From: Vreelandella boliviensis LC1
GTDB lineage: Bacteria > Pseudomonadota > Gammaproteobacteria > Pseudomonadales > Halomonadaceae
Direction of reading: 5' to 3'
Assembly: GCF_000236035.1 (NCBI RefSeq)
Contig: NZ_JH393258.1
Location: 1-64,000, forward strand
DNA: 64,000 bases
In this document: one piece after another, positions 10,618 to 20,605 of the stretch
How positions within the stretch are numbered: position 1 is the first letter of the stretch
Layout: each line of letters begins with the position of its first letter
Translations under genes and position numbers: made by a program
The notes under the pieces: generated by a model
What the model was told of the DNA's origin: nothing
The model's input: only the letters and a program-made list of their open reading frames with translations
Databases searched by the model: none

Positions 10618-12009
10618 TTAGAAAACACGGTTTAAGCCGTTCTGCGCAGCCACCCTGTACGCCTCTGCCATGGTGGGATAGTTAAACGTGGTATTCACAA
10701 AGTAGTTAAGTGTATTGGCCTCACCCTCTTGCTGCATGATCGCTTGGCCGATATGTAGTATTTCAGACGCTTGGTCGCCAAAACAGTGAATACCGAGTAT
10801 TTCCAAGGTGTCCTGGTGAAAAAGAATTTTAAGCATACCTACGGTGTCACCGGTAATTTGCGCCCTGGCGGTATCTTTGAATAAGGCTTTGCCTATTTCG
10901 TAAGGCACTTTGGCTTCCGTGAGCTCACGCTCATTCGGGCCAAAGGAGCTGATTTCGGGGATGGTATAGATCCCGGTGGGTACATCGCTGACAAAGCGAT
11001 ACTCTTTATCGAGCAATTCATTACACAAGTTCAAGCCTTGATCGTAAGCCGCGCTCGCCAAACTTGGCCAACCAATTACATCACCCGCCGCATAAATATG
11101 GGCAACCGCGGTGCGATAGTGCTCATCGACACTTAACTGCCCGCGTTCATTGGCGGTTAAGCCAACGTTCTCAAGACCTAAGCTGTCGGTATTACCTGTA
11201 CGGCCGTTGGCCCATAAAAATGCATCAGCGCGAATTTTCTTACCTGACTTGAGGCGCACAACTACGCCTGATTCATCGCCCTCAACACTTTCATACTCTT
11301 CATTATGACGTACTAACACACCATGCTTACGCAAATGGTAAGAGAGCGCATCGCTAATCTCGTCGTCCAGAAACGACAGCAGGCTGTCACGGTTATTAAT
11401 TAAATCAACTTTGACGCCTAACCCCGAAAAGATTGATGCATACTCGCAACCAATTACCCCCGCCCCAAATATCACCAACGTGCGCGGGGTATGGGAAAGG
11501 CTCAAAATCGTATCGGAACAGTAAATACGCGGATGACGGAAGTTTATATCAGCTGGGCGATAGGGACGCGAACCGGTGGCAATCACAACTTTCTTGGCCA
11601 CCAACTCTTCCATGCCTTCCTGAAGGTCACGTACTAACAGGGTGTGCTCATCTTTAAACCGGGCGACGCCATGGAACAGGTCGATACGGTTACGAGCATA
11701 GAAGGTGGTGCGCATTTCTACCTGTTTATCGATGGTTCCTCGTGAGCGCTCCATCACCTTGGGAAAGGAGAACCAGCGTGGCTCACCAATATCGCGGAAC
11801 ATACGGTTAGTATTGAACGCCAAAATTTGTTTGACCTGATGGCGCAGGGCTTTGGAAGGTATGGTGCCCCAGTGAGTGCAGTTACCTCCGACCTGAACCT
11901 GCTTCTCAATAATTGCGACGCGCTTACCATGCTTTGCAGCGTTGATAGCAGCGCTTTCCCCGGCCGGCCCCGTACCGATAACCACAACATCGTAATTGTG
12001 AACCGCCAT
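10618..12009 (-). CDS. sthA: soluble pyridine nucleotide transhydrogenase
   Basis: SthA is a cytoplasmic flavoprotein that moves hydride between NADPH and NAD+, usually to drain excess NADPH. The protein (463 residues from the ATG at 12007-12009, preceded by GGAGA) has the FAD-binding motif [14 protein letters not shown] near its start, an NAD(P) motif [20 protein letters not shown], and the C-terminal dimerisation domain. The redox-active Cys pair of the related lipoamide dehydrogenases is altered: [17 protein letters not shown] keeps the first Cys but has Thr in place of the second, as is characteristic of SthA. The open frame extends 18 codons upstream of the chosen start, but that part lacks family similarity. 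It converges with the cyclase gene. Confidence 0.95.
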   Translation of the reverse strand: MAVHNYDVVVIGTGPAGESAAINAAKHGKRVAIIEKQVQVGGNCTHWGTIPSKALRHQVKQILAFNTNRMFRDIGEPRWFSFPKVMERSRGTIDKQVEMRTTFYARNRIDLFHGVARFKDEHTLLVRDLQEGMEELVAKKVVIATGSRPYRPADINFRHPRIYCSDTILSLSHTPRTLVIFGAGVIGCEYASIFSGLGVKVDLINNRDSLLSFLDDEISDALSYHLRKHGVLVRHNEEYESVEGDESGVVVRLKSGKKIRADAFLWANGRTGNTDSLGLENVGLTANERGQLSVDEHYRTAVAHIYAAGDVIGWPSLASAAYDQGLNLCNELLDKEYRFVSDVPTGIYTIPEISSFGPNERELTEAKVPYEIGKALFKDTARAQITGDTVGMLKILFHQDTLEILGIHCFGDQASEILHIGQAIMQQEGEANTLNYFVNTTFNYPTMAEAYRVAAQNGLNRVF

Positions 12010-12133
12010 ACTCTCTGCGTCTCCTATTCCCCGTCTAAAAAAAACGCACCCATCCGCACGCATGGTTTAAAGCATAAATTCGTTGCTAAAGGGTGGCCAC
12101 GTACACCTGCATGCCTTTAAATCTACTCACTAA

Positions 12134-12388
12134 TCACCGACGTGTAGCGTCGTAACCTAGGTCGGCACCGCGGCTTTCATCGCTGCGACGACGAACGCTG
12201 CCGCGCTTGCGATTTTCTTCTTCGCATACTTCGTCTTTACCGCCGCAAATATCACAGCCATCTTTCATGCCAATTTGATTCAAACCGCCGCAAGAACCGG
12301 CAATCGGTTTGCGGCCCATAATGACGCCCACGGCCATCGCACCCATAATCAGCGCCATAAAACCAAATACCAGTAGCCAAATCGTCAT
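12134..12388 (-). CDS. nqrM: Na+-NQR maturation protein NqrM
   Basis: NqrM is needed to insert the iron centre shared by NqrD and NqrE. The 84-residue product has one N-terminal membrane helix (MTIWLLVFGFMALIMGAMAV) and a cysteine motif KPIAGSCGGLNQIGMKDGCD followed by ICGG; these Cys residues are the presumed iron ligands. The tail is charged and variable. The ATG at 12386-12388 has GGGAG upstream; a longer frame to 12475 is not supported. It lies downstream of nqrF in the same direction, separated by a hairpin terminator, so it may depend on read-through or its own promoter. Confidence 0.92.
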   Translation of the reverse strand: MTIWLLVFGFMALIMGAMAVGVIMGRKPIAGSCGGLNQIGMKDGCDICGGKDEVCEEENRKRGSVRRRSDESRGADLGYDATRR

Positions 12389-12540
12389 ATCAATCTCCCT
12401 GCATTGCATTGCATTGCCTAGCTTTAAATTATTGGCCTTACCTGCCGACAACAGCCGTACTGATAAGTGCCTCACGGTCTTTATTGATTATACCTCAGCC
12501 GCACTATTCATATCAGCGCTTGGGGGCGCGTCTTCATCTA

Positions 12541-12575
12541 TAAACAAACGGGGCCGACCAAAAGGCCAGCCCCGC
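12541..12575 (-). terminator. intrinsic terminator after nqrF
   Basis: On the minus strand, CGGGGCTGGCC pairs with GGTCGGCCCCG around a TTTT loop (two G-T wobbles), followed by TTTGTTTAT. It sits 30 bases after the nqrF stop and should end the nqrABCDEF transcript before nqrM. Confidence 0.8.
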
Positions 12576-12606
12576 TTGCAACGACTATCAGCTCTACACC
12601 GACAGT

Positions 12607-13839
12607 TTAGCCACCGAAATCATCCAACAGGATATTTTCCGGCTCAACGCCCATATCAAGCAGCAGCTTGATAACTGAGGCGTTCATCATCGGCGGCCCA
12701 CACATGTAGTACTCACAGTCTTCAGGTGCTGGGTGATCTTTCAGATAGTTTTCGTACAGCACATTATGGATAAAGCCTGTCGGCCCTTCCCAATTATCTT
12801 CCGGCTGAGCATCAGACAGCGCCAGATGCCACTCAAAGTTGGGGAACTCTTCGGCTAGCTGGTCGTACTCTTCGTTGTAGAAGGTTTCACGCCAGGAGCG
12901 GGCACCGTACCAGAAGGTGATCTTGCGATCAGACTTCAAGCGCTTCAACTGATCGAAGATATGACTGCGCATTGGTGCCATACCCGCACCACCACCGATA
13001 AAGATCATTTCGGCATCAGTATCACGGGCAAAGAACTCACCGAACGGCCCCATCACGGTGACCTTATCGCCTTCTTTTAGATTGAAGACGAAGGTAGACA
13101 TCAGGCCAGGTGGATGGTCAGTGCCGGGAGGCGGCGTGGCGATACGAATGTTGAACTTGAGGATACCCTTTTCGTCTGGGTAGTTCGCCATGGAGTAGGC
13201 GCGAATCACTTCCTCGTTGCTCTTATGGGAAATTTTGAACATATCAAATTTTTCCCAATCACCCCGGTACTCCTCATCAATATCAAAGTCAGCGAACTTG
13301 ATATCGTAAGGCGGCGCAACAAGCTGCACGTAACCACCGGCGCGGAAGGCAACTTCTTCGCCCTCTGGCAGTTTTAGATTCAGCTCTTTGATAAAGGTGG
13401 CAACGTTCGGGTTAGCAATAACCTCGCACTCCCACTTCTTCACCCCAAAGACTTCTTCAGGCACTTCTATTTTCATGTCCTGCTTGACAGGAACCTGACA
13501 AGAGAGCCGCCAGCCCTCTTTCTTCTCACGCATGGTGAAGTGCGACTCTTCAGTGGGCAGAATAGAACCACCGCCCTCTTCTACCCGGCACTTACACTGG
13601 GCACAAGAGCCACCGCCACCACAGGCGGAAGAGAGAAAAATACCGTTAGCGGCAAGGGTGTTAAGTAACTTACCACCGGCCTGGGTACTTAGGGTATGCT
13701 CAGGGTCGCCGTTGACCTCGATGGTCACGTCCCCGCTACTCACAAGCTTACTGCGCGCTGCCAGAATGATCACCGTTAAACTAATAACGATGACCGTGAA
13801 CATGACAACACCGAGCAAGATGACTGTTGTATCAACCAT
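12607..13839 (-). CDS. nqrF: Na+-translocating NADH:quinone reductase subunit F
   Basis: NqrF is the electron entry subunit: it oxidises NADH and passes electrons through FAD and a 2Fe-2S cluster. The 410-residue product has one N-terminal membrane helix (about 4-27), a ferredoxin domain with cluster ligands Cys73, Cys79, Cys82 and Cys114, an FAD-binding beta barrel with RAYSMANYP, and an NADH-binding domain with [13 protein letters not shown]. Cysteine spacing matches the Vibrio enzyme. The C-terminus ends DDFGG, as usual. It is the last gene of the nqrABCDEF operon, 72 bases after nqrE. Confidence 0.98.
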   Translation of the reverse strand: MVDTTVILLGVVMFTVIVISLTVIILAARSKLVSSGDVTIEVNGDPEHTLSTQAGGKLLNTLAANGIFLSSACGGGGSCAQCKCRVEEGGGSILPTEESHFTMREKKEGWRLSCQVPVKQDMKIEVPEEVFGVKKWECEVIANPNVATFIKELNLKLPEGEEVAFRAGGYVQLVAPPYDIKFADFDIDEEYRGDWEKFDMFKISHKSNEEVIRAYSMANYPDEKGILKFNIRIATPPPGTDHPPGLMSTFVFNLKEGDKVTVMGPFGEFFARDTDAEMIFIGGGAGMAPMRSHIFDQLKRLKSDRKITFWYGARSWRETFYNEEYDQLAEEFPNFEWHLALSDAQPEDNWEGPTGFIHNVLYENYLKDHPAPEDCEYYMCGPPMMNASVIKLLLDMGVEPENILLDDFGG

Positions 13840-13911
13840 GTCGGTTTCCTATTGCTGGAGGTTTTCTATTACCCAGCAGTGCTTGGCACCGCTGGGAAAA
13901 ACCGGCTGCGC

Positions 13912-14529
13912 TTAAAGCTGAATGCCGGAGAAGGACATAAAGCCCAACGACATCAGCCCCACGGTGATAAAAGTAATGCCCAGCCCTTGGAGGCCACCCG
14001 GCACATCGCTGTACTTCAGCTTTTCACGGATACCTGCCAGAGCGGCAATGGCCAGCGCCCAACCGGTGCCCGCGCCAAAACCATAGACCACGGCTTCGCC
14101 AAAGTTATAGTTACGCTCTACCATAAACAGTACGCCACCCAGGATGGCGCAGTTAACGGTAATCAACGGCAGGAATACCCCTAGCGCGTTGTAGAGCGTC
14201 GGCACGTACTTATCAAGGAACATCTCCATGATCTGTACCAGCGCAGCAATAACACCGATATAGGAGAGCAAACCAAGGAATGATAGGTCAATGTTTTCAG
14301 CACCGCTAATACCGGTCCAGGTTAACGCGCCTTCCTGCAGCAAGAAGGTATAGACAAGGTTGTTGATCGGCACGGTGACGGTCAGCACCACAATAACCGC
14401 AATGCCCAAGCCAATCGCTGAGGAGACTTTTTTGGACACTGCCAAAAAAGTGCACATCCCTAGGAAGAAGGCCAGTGCCATGTTTTCAACAAACACCGAG
14501 GCAACAAAAAGACTCAGATAATGTTCCAT
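13912..14529 (-). CDS. nqrE: Na+-translocating NADH:quinone reductase subunit E
   Basis: NqrE is one of two homologous integral-membrane subunits (with NqrD) that hold an iron centre between them and form part of the sodium path. The 205-residue product has six membrane helices, beginning [20 protein letters not shown] with the characteristic LGMCTF Cys in the first half and VNCAILGG in the second; these two Cys are the expected iron ligands. Family length is normal. It lies one base after nqrD. Confidence 0.97.
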   Translation of the reverse strand: MEHYLSLFVASVFVENMALAFFLGMCTFLAVSKKVSSAIGLGIAVIVVLTVTVPINNLVYTFLLQEGALTWTGISGAENIDLSFLGLLSYIGVIAALVQIMEMFLDKYVPTLYNALGVFLPLITVNCAILGGVLFMVERNYNFGEAVVYGFGAGTGWALAIAALAGIREKLKYSDVPGGLQGLGITFITVGLMSLGFMSFSGIQL

Positions 14530-14530
14530 G

Positions 14531-15199
14531 TTACACGGCCTCCTTGGGTTTGGTGTTTTCCTTCATTTTGAACTCATTATTTTCTACCTGCTCAGGGTTA
14601 ACGGAACGCATCACCCAGATCAGTAGACCGATAATAAAGAACGCCGAAGGCGGCAGTAACAGCAAGCCGTTGGGAACGTACCAACCACCGTTTTGGACGG
14701 TCTGGAGGATGGTGACCCCAAATACGCTGCCAGAGCCCAGCAACTCGCGTACAAAGCCCACCACCATCAGTACAAAACCGTAGCCCAGGCCGTTGCCGAT
14801 ACCGTCTAAAAACGAAATGCCTGGTGTGTTGGACATCGCAAAACCTTCCGCACGCCCCATGACGATACAGTTGGTAATGATCAAGCCAACGAATACCGAG
14901 AGCTGCTTGGACATCTCATAGGCATAGGCTTTAAGAATCTGATCAACCACAATAACCAGCGAGGCAATAATGGTCATCTGCACGATGATACGAATCGAAG
15001 AGGGAATATGATTCCTGATCAACGATACGAACAGATTCGATAACGAACTAACAAAGATTACCGCCAGCGCCATAACGAGCGACACGCTCATGCTGGTGGT
15101 TACCGCAAGTGCCGAACAAATCCCCAGTATTTGTAGCGCAATGGGGTTGTTGTGAAAAATCGGCGCCGTTAAAACGCCTTTTGCATTTACGTCCGCCAT
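14531..15199 (-). CDS. nqrD: Na+-translocating NADH:quinone reductase subunit D
   Basis: NqrD is the partner of NqrE, with six membrane helices and the same internal symmetry. The 222-residue product contains [20 protein letters not shown] (first Cys) and [16 protein letters not shown] (second Cys), which supply the other iron ligands, and a polar C-terminal tail ([13 protein letters not shown]). It lies two bases after nqrC and one base before nqrE, consistent with tight translational coupling of the membrane subunits. Confidence 0.97.
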   Translation of the reverse strand: MADVNAKGVLTAPIFHNNPIALQILGICSALAVTTSMSVSLVMALAVIFVSSLSNLFVSLIRNHIPSSIRIIVQMTIIASLVIVVDQILKAYAYEMSKQLSVFVGLIITNCIVMGRAEGFAMSNTPGISFLDGIGNGLGYGFVLMVVGFVRELLGSGSVFGVTILQTVQNGGWYVPNGLLLLPPSAFFIIGLLIWVMRSVNPEQVENNEFKMKENTKPKEAV

Positions 15200-15201
15200 G
15201 A

Positions 15202-16023
15202 TCAGGCCCCCTCAACGTCTTCGAAGTTGGTATCGGTCTCTTCGGCGTCTTCCGGCTCAGTGCCACTGCGGAATTTTGCCAAATACGGACCGAAAGCCTC
15301 TTCGCTTAGCCAGAACTGCAGCATGTTAGTGACGCCGTTACTGGTTAGCGTAGCGCCAGATAGCGCATCGACTTCGTATTCGCTGCTAGCGCCACCTTTG
15401 GTCAGGTGAATTTCCGGTGAGAGGTCGCCCTCTTCATCGTAAATTTTCTTACCTTCCCACTGTGCTTGCCAGCGCGGATTATTAACTTCAGCGCCTAGAC
15501 CAGGTGTTTCGCTGTGCTCGTAGTAGGTGATACTGACGATGGTATTGCCGTCACCCTCTACGGCCAGGAAGCCACGCATTAGGCCCCAAAGACCTTGACC
15601 ACGAATGGGCAGCACGATCTGATCCGGATCGTCTTCGCCGCCAATCAGGTAAACCGTGGCGAAGTTTTCGACGCGTGATAGACCTGCGATGTCCTGCTCG
15701 CCGGAAAGCGTGCGACCCGAGGCGGGGTCACGGGCGGCTTGAAAGCTATCGTAGGTATCGGGATCAAACTCATCGGAGTACTCACCCGTATCCAGGTCAA
15801 CGACCCGAGCGGTTATCTCTTCGCGAAACACCTCTTCAACGTTCATGCCCGGCTCATAAAGCTTGGCAACGTTTAAGATATTAGTTTTACGGTCAAGCTC
15901 CTGGTTAAGCTGTTGCATGGGTCGCAAAGCGACCGCTGCTGTCGAGACAATGACGGAACACACGATACACAGTGAGAACGCCACTATCAGGATTTTTTTG
16001 ATGGAGTTGTTACCTTGTGCCAT
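15202..16023 (-). CDS. nqrC: Na+-translocating NADH:quinone reductase subunit C
   Basis: NqrC carries a covalently bound FMN on the periplasmic side. The 273-residue product has one N-terminal membrane helix (about 12-32) and a soluble FMN domain with the attachment motif [13 protein letters not shown], whose second Thr region matches the phosphoester-linked FMN site attached by ApbE. The acidic tail ([18 protein letters not shown]) is longer than in some relatives and suits a halophile. Its ATG overlaps the stop of nqrB by one base (TAATG). Confidence 0.97.
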   Translation of the reverse strand: MAQGNNSIKKILIVAFSLCIVCSVIVSTAAVALRPMQQLNQELDRKTNILNVAKLYEPGMNVEEVFREEITARVVDLDTGEYSDEFDPDTYDSFQAARDPASGRTLSGEQDIAGLSRVENFATVYLIGGEDDPDQIVLPIRGQGLWGLMRGFLAVEGDGNTIVSITYYEHSETPGLGAEVNNPRWQAQWEGKKIYDEEGDLSPEIHLTKGGASSEYEVDALSGATLTSNGVTNMLQFWLSEEAFGPYLAKFRSGTEPEDAEETDTNFEDVEGA

Positions 16024-17246
16024 TAGGCAGTCTCCTCGGCCGGTACGCCGGTACGCTTAACACGACGCTTGATATTGGCCTGGACGAAGAAATGGTCAAT
16101 CAGCGGTGCAAACAGGTTAGCGAACAGAATCGCCAGCATGATGCCTTCCGGGAAAGCCGGGTTCACAACGCGAATCAATACGGTCATCACACCAATCAGC
16201 GCACCAAACAGCAGTCGGCCTTGGTTGGTCATTGAGGCTGACACCGGGTCAGTGGCCATAAATACCATACCGAAGGCGAAACCACCGATTACCAAGTGCC
16301 AGTACCACGGCATGGCAAACATCGCATTGGTATCAGAGCCAATCAGATTAAACAACGTGCTGGTAACGACCATACCCAGAAACACGCCCAGCATGATTCG
16401 CCAGGAGGCAATCCCCGTCCACAGCAGTACAACAGCACCGATAAAGATCGCTAGCGTCGAAACCTCACCTACAGAGCCAGGGACAAAGCCAAGGAAGGCA
16501 TCCCACCAGCTAAAGGTGTCGGTTAACGCAGACATACCTTCCTGGAACGCGAGAGAGAGTGCAGTCGCACCGGTATAGCCATCAGCGGCAACCCATACAG
16601 AGTCACCGGAGATTTGCGCAGGATAAGCAAAGTAAAGGAATGCACGGCCTGTTAGCGCGGGGTTTAAGAAGTTCTTGCCCGTACCACCGAAGATCTCTTT
16701 ACCGATTACCACACCAAAGGTGATACCCAGAGCAACCTGCCATAGCGGAATAGTGGCGGGAAGAATCAGCGCAAATAACACAGAGGTAACGAAGAAACCT
16801 TCGTTAACTTCATGGCCACGCTTGATGGCAAACAGCACTTCCCAGAAGCCACCGACCACAAAGGTAACCAAGTAGATGGGCAGGAAGTAAGTAGCGCCGA
16901 GGACAAAGTTCGCCCAAAAACTGCTGGGATCATGCCCGGACGCAAAGACCATCATAATGGCTTCGCGCCAGCCAGCCATTGAGGCGTAGCCAGCATCGAT
17001 GGCGGTGTTAGCCTGCCAGCCAGCGCTCCAAATACCGAACAGCATTGCTGGGAAGGTACATAACCATACGGTAATCATGATGCGTTTAAGATCGATACCG
17101 TCACGCACGTGAGCAGTGGTTTTAGCAACGCTCGGCGGTGTATAAAAAATGGTATCTACCGCTTCAAATAGCGGATAGAACTTTTCGTACTTTCCGCCTT
17201 TGTGGAAATGCGGCTCGATATTTTGGAGTGTCTGTTGAATACCCAT
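16023..17246 (-). CDS. nqrB: Na+-translocating NADH:quinone reductase subunit B
   Basis: NqrB is the largest membrane subunit and is thought to contain the sodium channel; it also binds riboflavin and a covalent FMN. The 407-residue product has about ten membrane helices. The FMN attachment site is visible as [12 protein letters not shown], and the [20 protein letters not shown] stretch is typical of the family. The cytoplasmic N-terminus (residues 1-55) contains the conserved [16 protein letters not shown]. It begins two bases after nqrA. Confidence 0.97.
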   Translation of the reverse strand: MGIQQTLQNIEPHFHKGGKYEKFYPLFEAVDTIFYTPPSVAKTTAHVRDGIDLKRIMITVWLCTFPAMLFGIWSAGWQANTAIDAGYASMAGWREAIMMVFASGHDPSSFWANFVLGATYFLPIYLVTFVVGGFWEVLFAIKRGHEVNEGFFVTSVLFALILPATIPLWQVALGITFGVVIGKEIFGGTGKNFLNPALTGRAFLYFAYPAQISGDSVWVAADGYTGATALSLAFQEGMSALTDTFSWWDAFLGFVPGSVGEVSTLAIFIGAVVLLWTGIASWRIMLGVFLGMVVTSTLFNLIGSDTNAMFAMPWYWHLVIGGFAFGMVFMATDPVSASMTNQGRLLFGALIGVMTVLIRVVNPAFPEGIMLAILFANLFAPLIDHFFVQANIKRRVKRTGVPAEETA

Positions 17247-17248
17247 TA

Positions 17249-18613
17249 TCAGGCCTCTTTCTCGATCATGGTGAGATTATCACGCAGGATGGGGCCATAT
17301 TCGTATTTGCCGGGGCAAACGTACGTACACAGCGCCAGATCCTCTTCGTCCAGCTCCAAACACCCAAGCTGCATGGCAGCCTCAATGTCGCCCACGATCA
17401 GCGAACGCAGTAACTGAGTTGGCATGATATCCAACGGCATCACCGTCTCATATGCACCTACCGGCACCATAGCACGCTCGGAGCCATTGGTAGAGGTAGT
17501 CGGCGCGTAGTTGCTCAGGCCCTTAATCTTAGAGATGTAGATACCCAAGACCGAGTGACGATTGGCACCAGGAGAAAGCCAACCCATAAACGTGCGCTTA
17601 TTGCCTTCTTCCAGCAAACTGAGTTGATTGCTGAAGCGGCCAAGGTAAGTCAACTTACCTTCTGCGGCAAAGCCAGAGAATACTGAACCAGAAATTACGC
17701 GGGTGTCATCGGGTTTGATGACTTCGCCTGCCAAGAGTTCATCCGTGCTAGCGCCAACACGCGTACGTATCAAGCGAGGATTTTCAGCACGTGGGCCACC
17801 AATGGCAACCACACGACTCATATCCAGCTTCCCTTCGACAAAGAACTTACCGAACGCGATAACGTCCTGATAGCCGATGTGCCACACTTTTTTATGCAGT
17901 GCGACCGGAGAAAGATAATGGATATGAGTACCGACAAGCCCGGCAGGATGAGGGCCAGCAAAGCTTTCAGTTTTTACACCTTCAACATCACCGCCCGGAA
18001 TCGAGGCCTTTTCGCCTGTACCTGTCGCCCCTGTACACAGGAAGACGTTGCCCTCGGTCAGGCGCGCTAACACCTTGAGGCCATCCTCGAATGCTTGCGC
18101 CTGTTCATTGATGATCAGGGCAGGATCAGGGCTAAGTGGATGAGTATCCACGGCGGTTACAAAAATATCGGCCGGGGTGCTATCAATGGCCGGGGTGCGC
18201 GAGAAAGGACGGGTGCGTAAAGCAGTCCAGAGTCCCGACTCTACCAGTTGGTCGACAACGACCTGACGCTCAAGCTGCGCTATGGCATTACGATCGTGAG
18301 CAGCGAATTCAACCGCCTCCTCAGTTTCGTCGACTTTAATCACGACAGATAGTAAACGACGTTTTTCGCCACGGTTTATTGCAAGCACTTCACCGGCAGC
18401 GGGCGCTGTATAGCGCACACCATCAATTTTCTTATCAGTGAAGAGCAATTGGCCTAGTTTGACCTTATCCCCTTCCTGGACTTCCATTGTTGGCTTCATG
18501 CCAACGTAGTCGGTACCCAGGATTGCCACGTGGCGCACAGGCCGCGCATCTTCAATACGCTGCTCGGGCGCTCCCGTGATGGGGAGATCCAGGCCTTTTT
18601 TGACTTCGATCAT
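17249..18613 (-). CDS. nqrA: Na+-translocating NADH:quinone reductase subunit A
   Basis: NqrA is the soluble peripheral subunit at the quinone-binding side of the complex and carries no covalent cofactor. The 454-residue length is standard. It begins [16 protein letters not shown] and contains [20 protein letters not shown], a biotin-lipoyl-like fold, plus [15 protein letters not shown] and [13 protein letters not shown], which are typical of the family. It is the first gene of the operon. The 305-base upstream region holds a probable promoter (-10 at 18756-18761) and two identical 15-bp direct repeats close to the start. Confidence 0.97.
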   Translation of the reverse strand: MIEVKKGLDLPITGAPEQRIEDARPVRHVAILGTDYVGMKPTMEVQEGDKVKLGQLLFTDKKIDGVRYTAPAAGEVLAINRGEKRRLLSVVIKVDETEEAVEFAAHDRNAIAQLERQVVVDQLVESGLWTALRTRPFSRTPAIDSTPADIFVTAVDTHPLSPDPALIINEQAQAFEDGLKVLARLTEGNVFLCTGATGTGEKASIPGGDVEGVKTESFAGPHPAGLVGTHIHYLSPVALHKKVWHIGYQDVIAFGKFFVEGKLDMSRVVAIGGPRAENPRLIRTRVGASTDELLAGEVIKPDDTRVISGSVFSGFAAEGKLTYLGRFSNQLSLLEEGNKRTFMGWLSPGANRHSVLGIYISKIKGLSNYAPTTSTNGSERAMVPVGAYETVMPLDIMPTQLLRSLIVGDIEAAMQLGCLELDEEDLALCTYVCPGKYEYGPILRDNLTMIEKEA

Positions 18614-18664
18614 AGTCTCGCCCAGTTGTTGGATCGGATATACGAAGGTATGGGGTTCGAATGC

Positions 18665-18701
18665 TTATTTTCTGCTCAGTGAATTGTTATTTTCTGCTCA
18701 G
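18665..18701 (-). repeat. paired 15-bp direct repeats upstream of nqrA
   Basis: The sequence TTATTTTCTGCTCAG occurs at 18665-18679 and again, identical, at 18687-18701: a 22-base period, close to two DNA turns. The pair lies 52-88 bases before the nqrA start codon. It could be a tandem binding site for a regulator or a feature of the nqr leader RNA. Confidence 0.75.
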
Positions 18702-18755
18702 ATTGTTACCAGTCCGGCCCAAGCAGCACTTGAACCACCCCGAAAAATCCCTCGT

Positions 18756-18761
18756 ATTATA
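18756..18761 (-). promoter_or_regulatory. probable -10 element of the nqr operon promoter
   Basis: A perfect TATAAT on the minus strand, preceded by TT and, after a 17-base spacer, by the weak -35 match TGGTCA. Transcription would begin near 18749 and give a leader of about 135 bases that includes the direct repeats. The rest of 18702-18838 shows no gene. Confidence 0.45.
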
Positions 18762-18838
18762 AAGATAAGCGCGTCCAATGACCACATCCCTGATGACCAC
18801 CAAAAGTGCTATAGACATCGCTTAAAGATGTTATTGAG

Positions 18839-18864
18839 AAAAAAAAACGCCACCCGAAGGTGAC
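18839..18864 (-). terminator. intrinsic terminator after gap
   Basis: On the minus strand CGTCACC and GGTGGCG (18847-18864) form a 7-bp stem closed by a TTCG tetraloop and followed by eight T (18839-18846). It lies 55 bases past the GAPDH stop and should insulate the downstream nqr promoter. Confidence 0.85.
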
Positions 18865-18918
18865 GTCAGCGTATTTTCTTAGCTCTAACACCCGACGTAC
18901 GGGCTTTGCTAAGTTTAA

Positions 18919-20373
18919 CTAGCGAGGAAGTTTTAAGAACCGCACGTTAGACATTTGCTGCAAAATACGTACGACTTGGCAGCTATAACCAAACTCGTTG
19001 TCATACCACACATAAATGACCGCATGATGACCGTTGGCAATGGTGGCCTTGGCATCGACAATACCGGCATGACGGTTACCTACAAAGTCCGATGACACCA
19101 CCTCAGCAGAGTCAACAAAGTCGATTTGCTTCTGGTAGGCAGAGTCAATCGACATCCGGCGCAGGTAATCATTTAACGCCACGGCGTCAGTCGTTTTATC
19201 CAGGGTCAGGTTGAGAATCGCCATGGAAACGTTGGGGATCGGTACACGAATCGCATTACCGGTCAGCTTACCCTCAAGCTCGGGCAACGCTTTCGATACG
19301 GCCTTGGCTGCCCCTGTCTCGGTCAATACCATGTTCAGCGCCGCACTACGGCCACGACGATCGCCTTTATGGTAGTTATCGATCAGGTTCTGGTCGTTGG
19401 TGTAAGCATGTACGGTTTCAACGTGACCATTCACCACACCATACTCATCGTTAAGCACTTTCAATACCGGCACGATCGCATTGGTTGTACACGACGCGGC
19501 GGAGACAATTAGATCGCTGTCGCCAATGGATTCGTGGTTAATGCCATAAACGATGTTTTTGATATCGCCTTTACCCGGTGCCGTCAACAGGGCTTTGGCA
19601 GCGCCTTTACATTGCAGGTGCTGGCCAAGACCCTCTTCATCGCGCCAAATACCGGTATTGTCCACAATGACTGCGTTATCGATAGCGTACTCGGTGTAGT
19701 CAATCTCGCTGGGCGAGTCAGCGTAAATGACCTGAATCACATTGCCGTTGACCGTTAGCGTGCGGGCATCGGCATCAACCATAATGGTGCCGTCAAAGGG
19801 CCCGTGCACGGAATCGCGGCGCAGCAGGCTGGCACGTTTTTCAAGATCTTTGGCAACATCACCACGGCCACGAACCACAATAGCGCGCAAGCGCAAAAGA
19901 TTACCGCCACCGGCTTTCTCAATCATCACCCGTGCCAGCAAACGGCCAATGCGACCGAAACCGTAGAGCACCACATCTTGTGGCTCACCGGTACTGGCTC
20001 CCGGCTGGTAGCCATCAATAATTTCGTGCAGCTCTTTGCGCAGGAAGGCTTCGACATCACCACCGCCCTGATTCTTAAACATTACCGCCAGTTTGCCCAC
20101 ATCAACATGGGCGGGACCAAGGTTCAAAGCGATCATGCCCTTCACGATGGGATAGGTATCCTCAACAGAGAGCTCTGTCCCTTCTACTTTGCGCACAAAG
20201 CGATGGTCTTTAAGAATACGGATGACCGAGCGTTTGATCAGCGAACGTCCGAACATGGTGGCAACAACGTTATTTTGGCGATAGAGCCGCCCTACTAACG
20301 GGATCATCTGCTCCGCCAAGGCTTCGTTGCCTTGCCATTCTTGAAAAACGTTTTCGAGAGCTTGCTGACTCAC
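18919..20373 (-). CDS. gap: glyceraldehyde-3-phosphate dehydrogenase, long form
   Basis: The enzyme interconverts glyceraldehyde 3-phosphate and 1,3-bisphosphoglycerate with NAD(P). The dinucleotide fold begins VVLYGFGRIGRLLARVM, and the catalytic Cys is in VSAASCTTNAIVPVLK. At about 484 residues it is some 150 longer than classical GAPDH; the extra N-terminal 130 residues are helical (EALAEQMIPLVGRLYRQNNV). This long form also occurs in Pseudomonas between nqr and mfd, the same context as here. I chose the GTG at 20371-20373 because TGAGG lies six bases upstream; ATG codons at 20385 and beyond lack a Shine-Dalgarno. The gene is divergent from mfd. Whether it works in glycolysis or gluconeogenesis cannot be told from sequence. 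Confidence 0.9.
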   Translation of the reverse strand: MSQQALENVFQEWQGNEALAEQMIPLVGRLYRQNNVVATMFGRSLIKRSVIRILKDHRFVRKVEGTELSVEDTYPIVKGMIALNLGPAHVDVGKLAVMFKNQGGGDVEAFLRKELHEIIDGYQPGASTGEPQDVVLYGFGRIGRLLARVMIEKAGGGNLLRLRAIVVRGRGDVAKDLEKRASLLRRDSVHGPFDGTIMVDADARTLTVNGNVIQVIYADSPSEIDYTEYAIDNAVIVDNTGIWRDEEGLGQHLQCKGAAKALLTAPGKGDIKNIVYGINHESIGDSDLIVSAASCTTNAIVPVLKVLNDEYGVVNGHVETVHAYTNDQNLIDNYHKGDRRGRSAALNMVLTETGAAKAVSKALPELEGKLTGNAIRVPIPNVSMAILNLTLDKTTDAVALNDYLRRMSIDSAYQKQIDFVDSAEVVSSDFVGNRHAGIVDAKATIANGHHAVIYVWYDNEFGYSCQVVRILQQMSNVRFLKLPR

Positions 20374-20605
20374 GTGCGGCCTCATCAGGTAGTGAAACGG
20401 AAATTGCATTATCCGGGGCATGTACAGTCGTAGCAATGAATGGATAGTCGCACAACATGTAGGGGTATTACAGAAATGCCAATCTCACTACAAAAACGGC
20501 CTCACTAAAAAGTTTCAGCCGCTACCATAAGCCGCGGCACTCTAACTGAAACGGGTGATCGTGTATGATCTCCGTTCCGTTTCAGCGCAAAACGATATCT
20601 TGCTT

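Noticed and set aside
12010-12063. Upstream extension of sthA
   Set aside because: The ATG at 12009 has a ribosome site and begins the FAD-binding strand at the usual distance.
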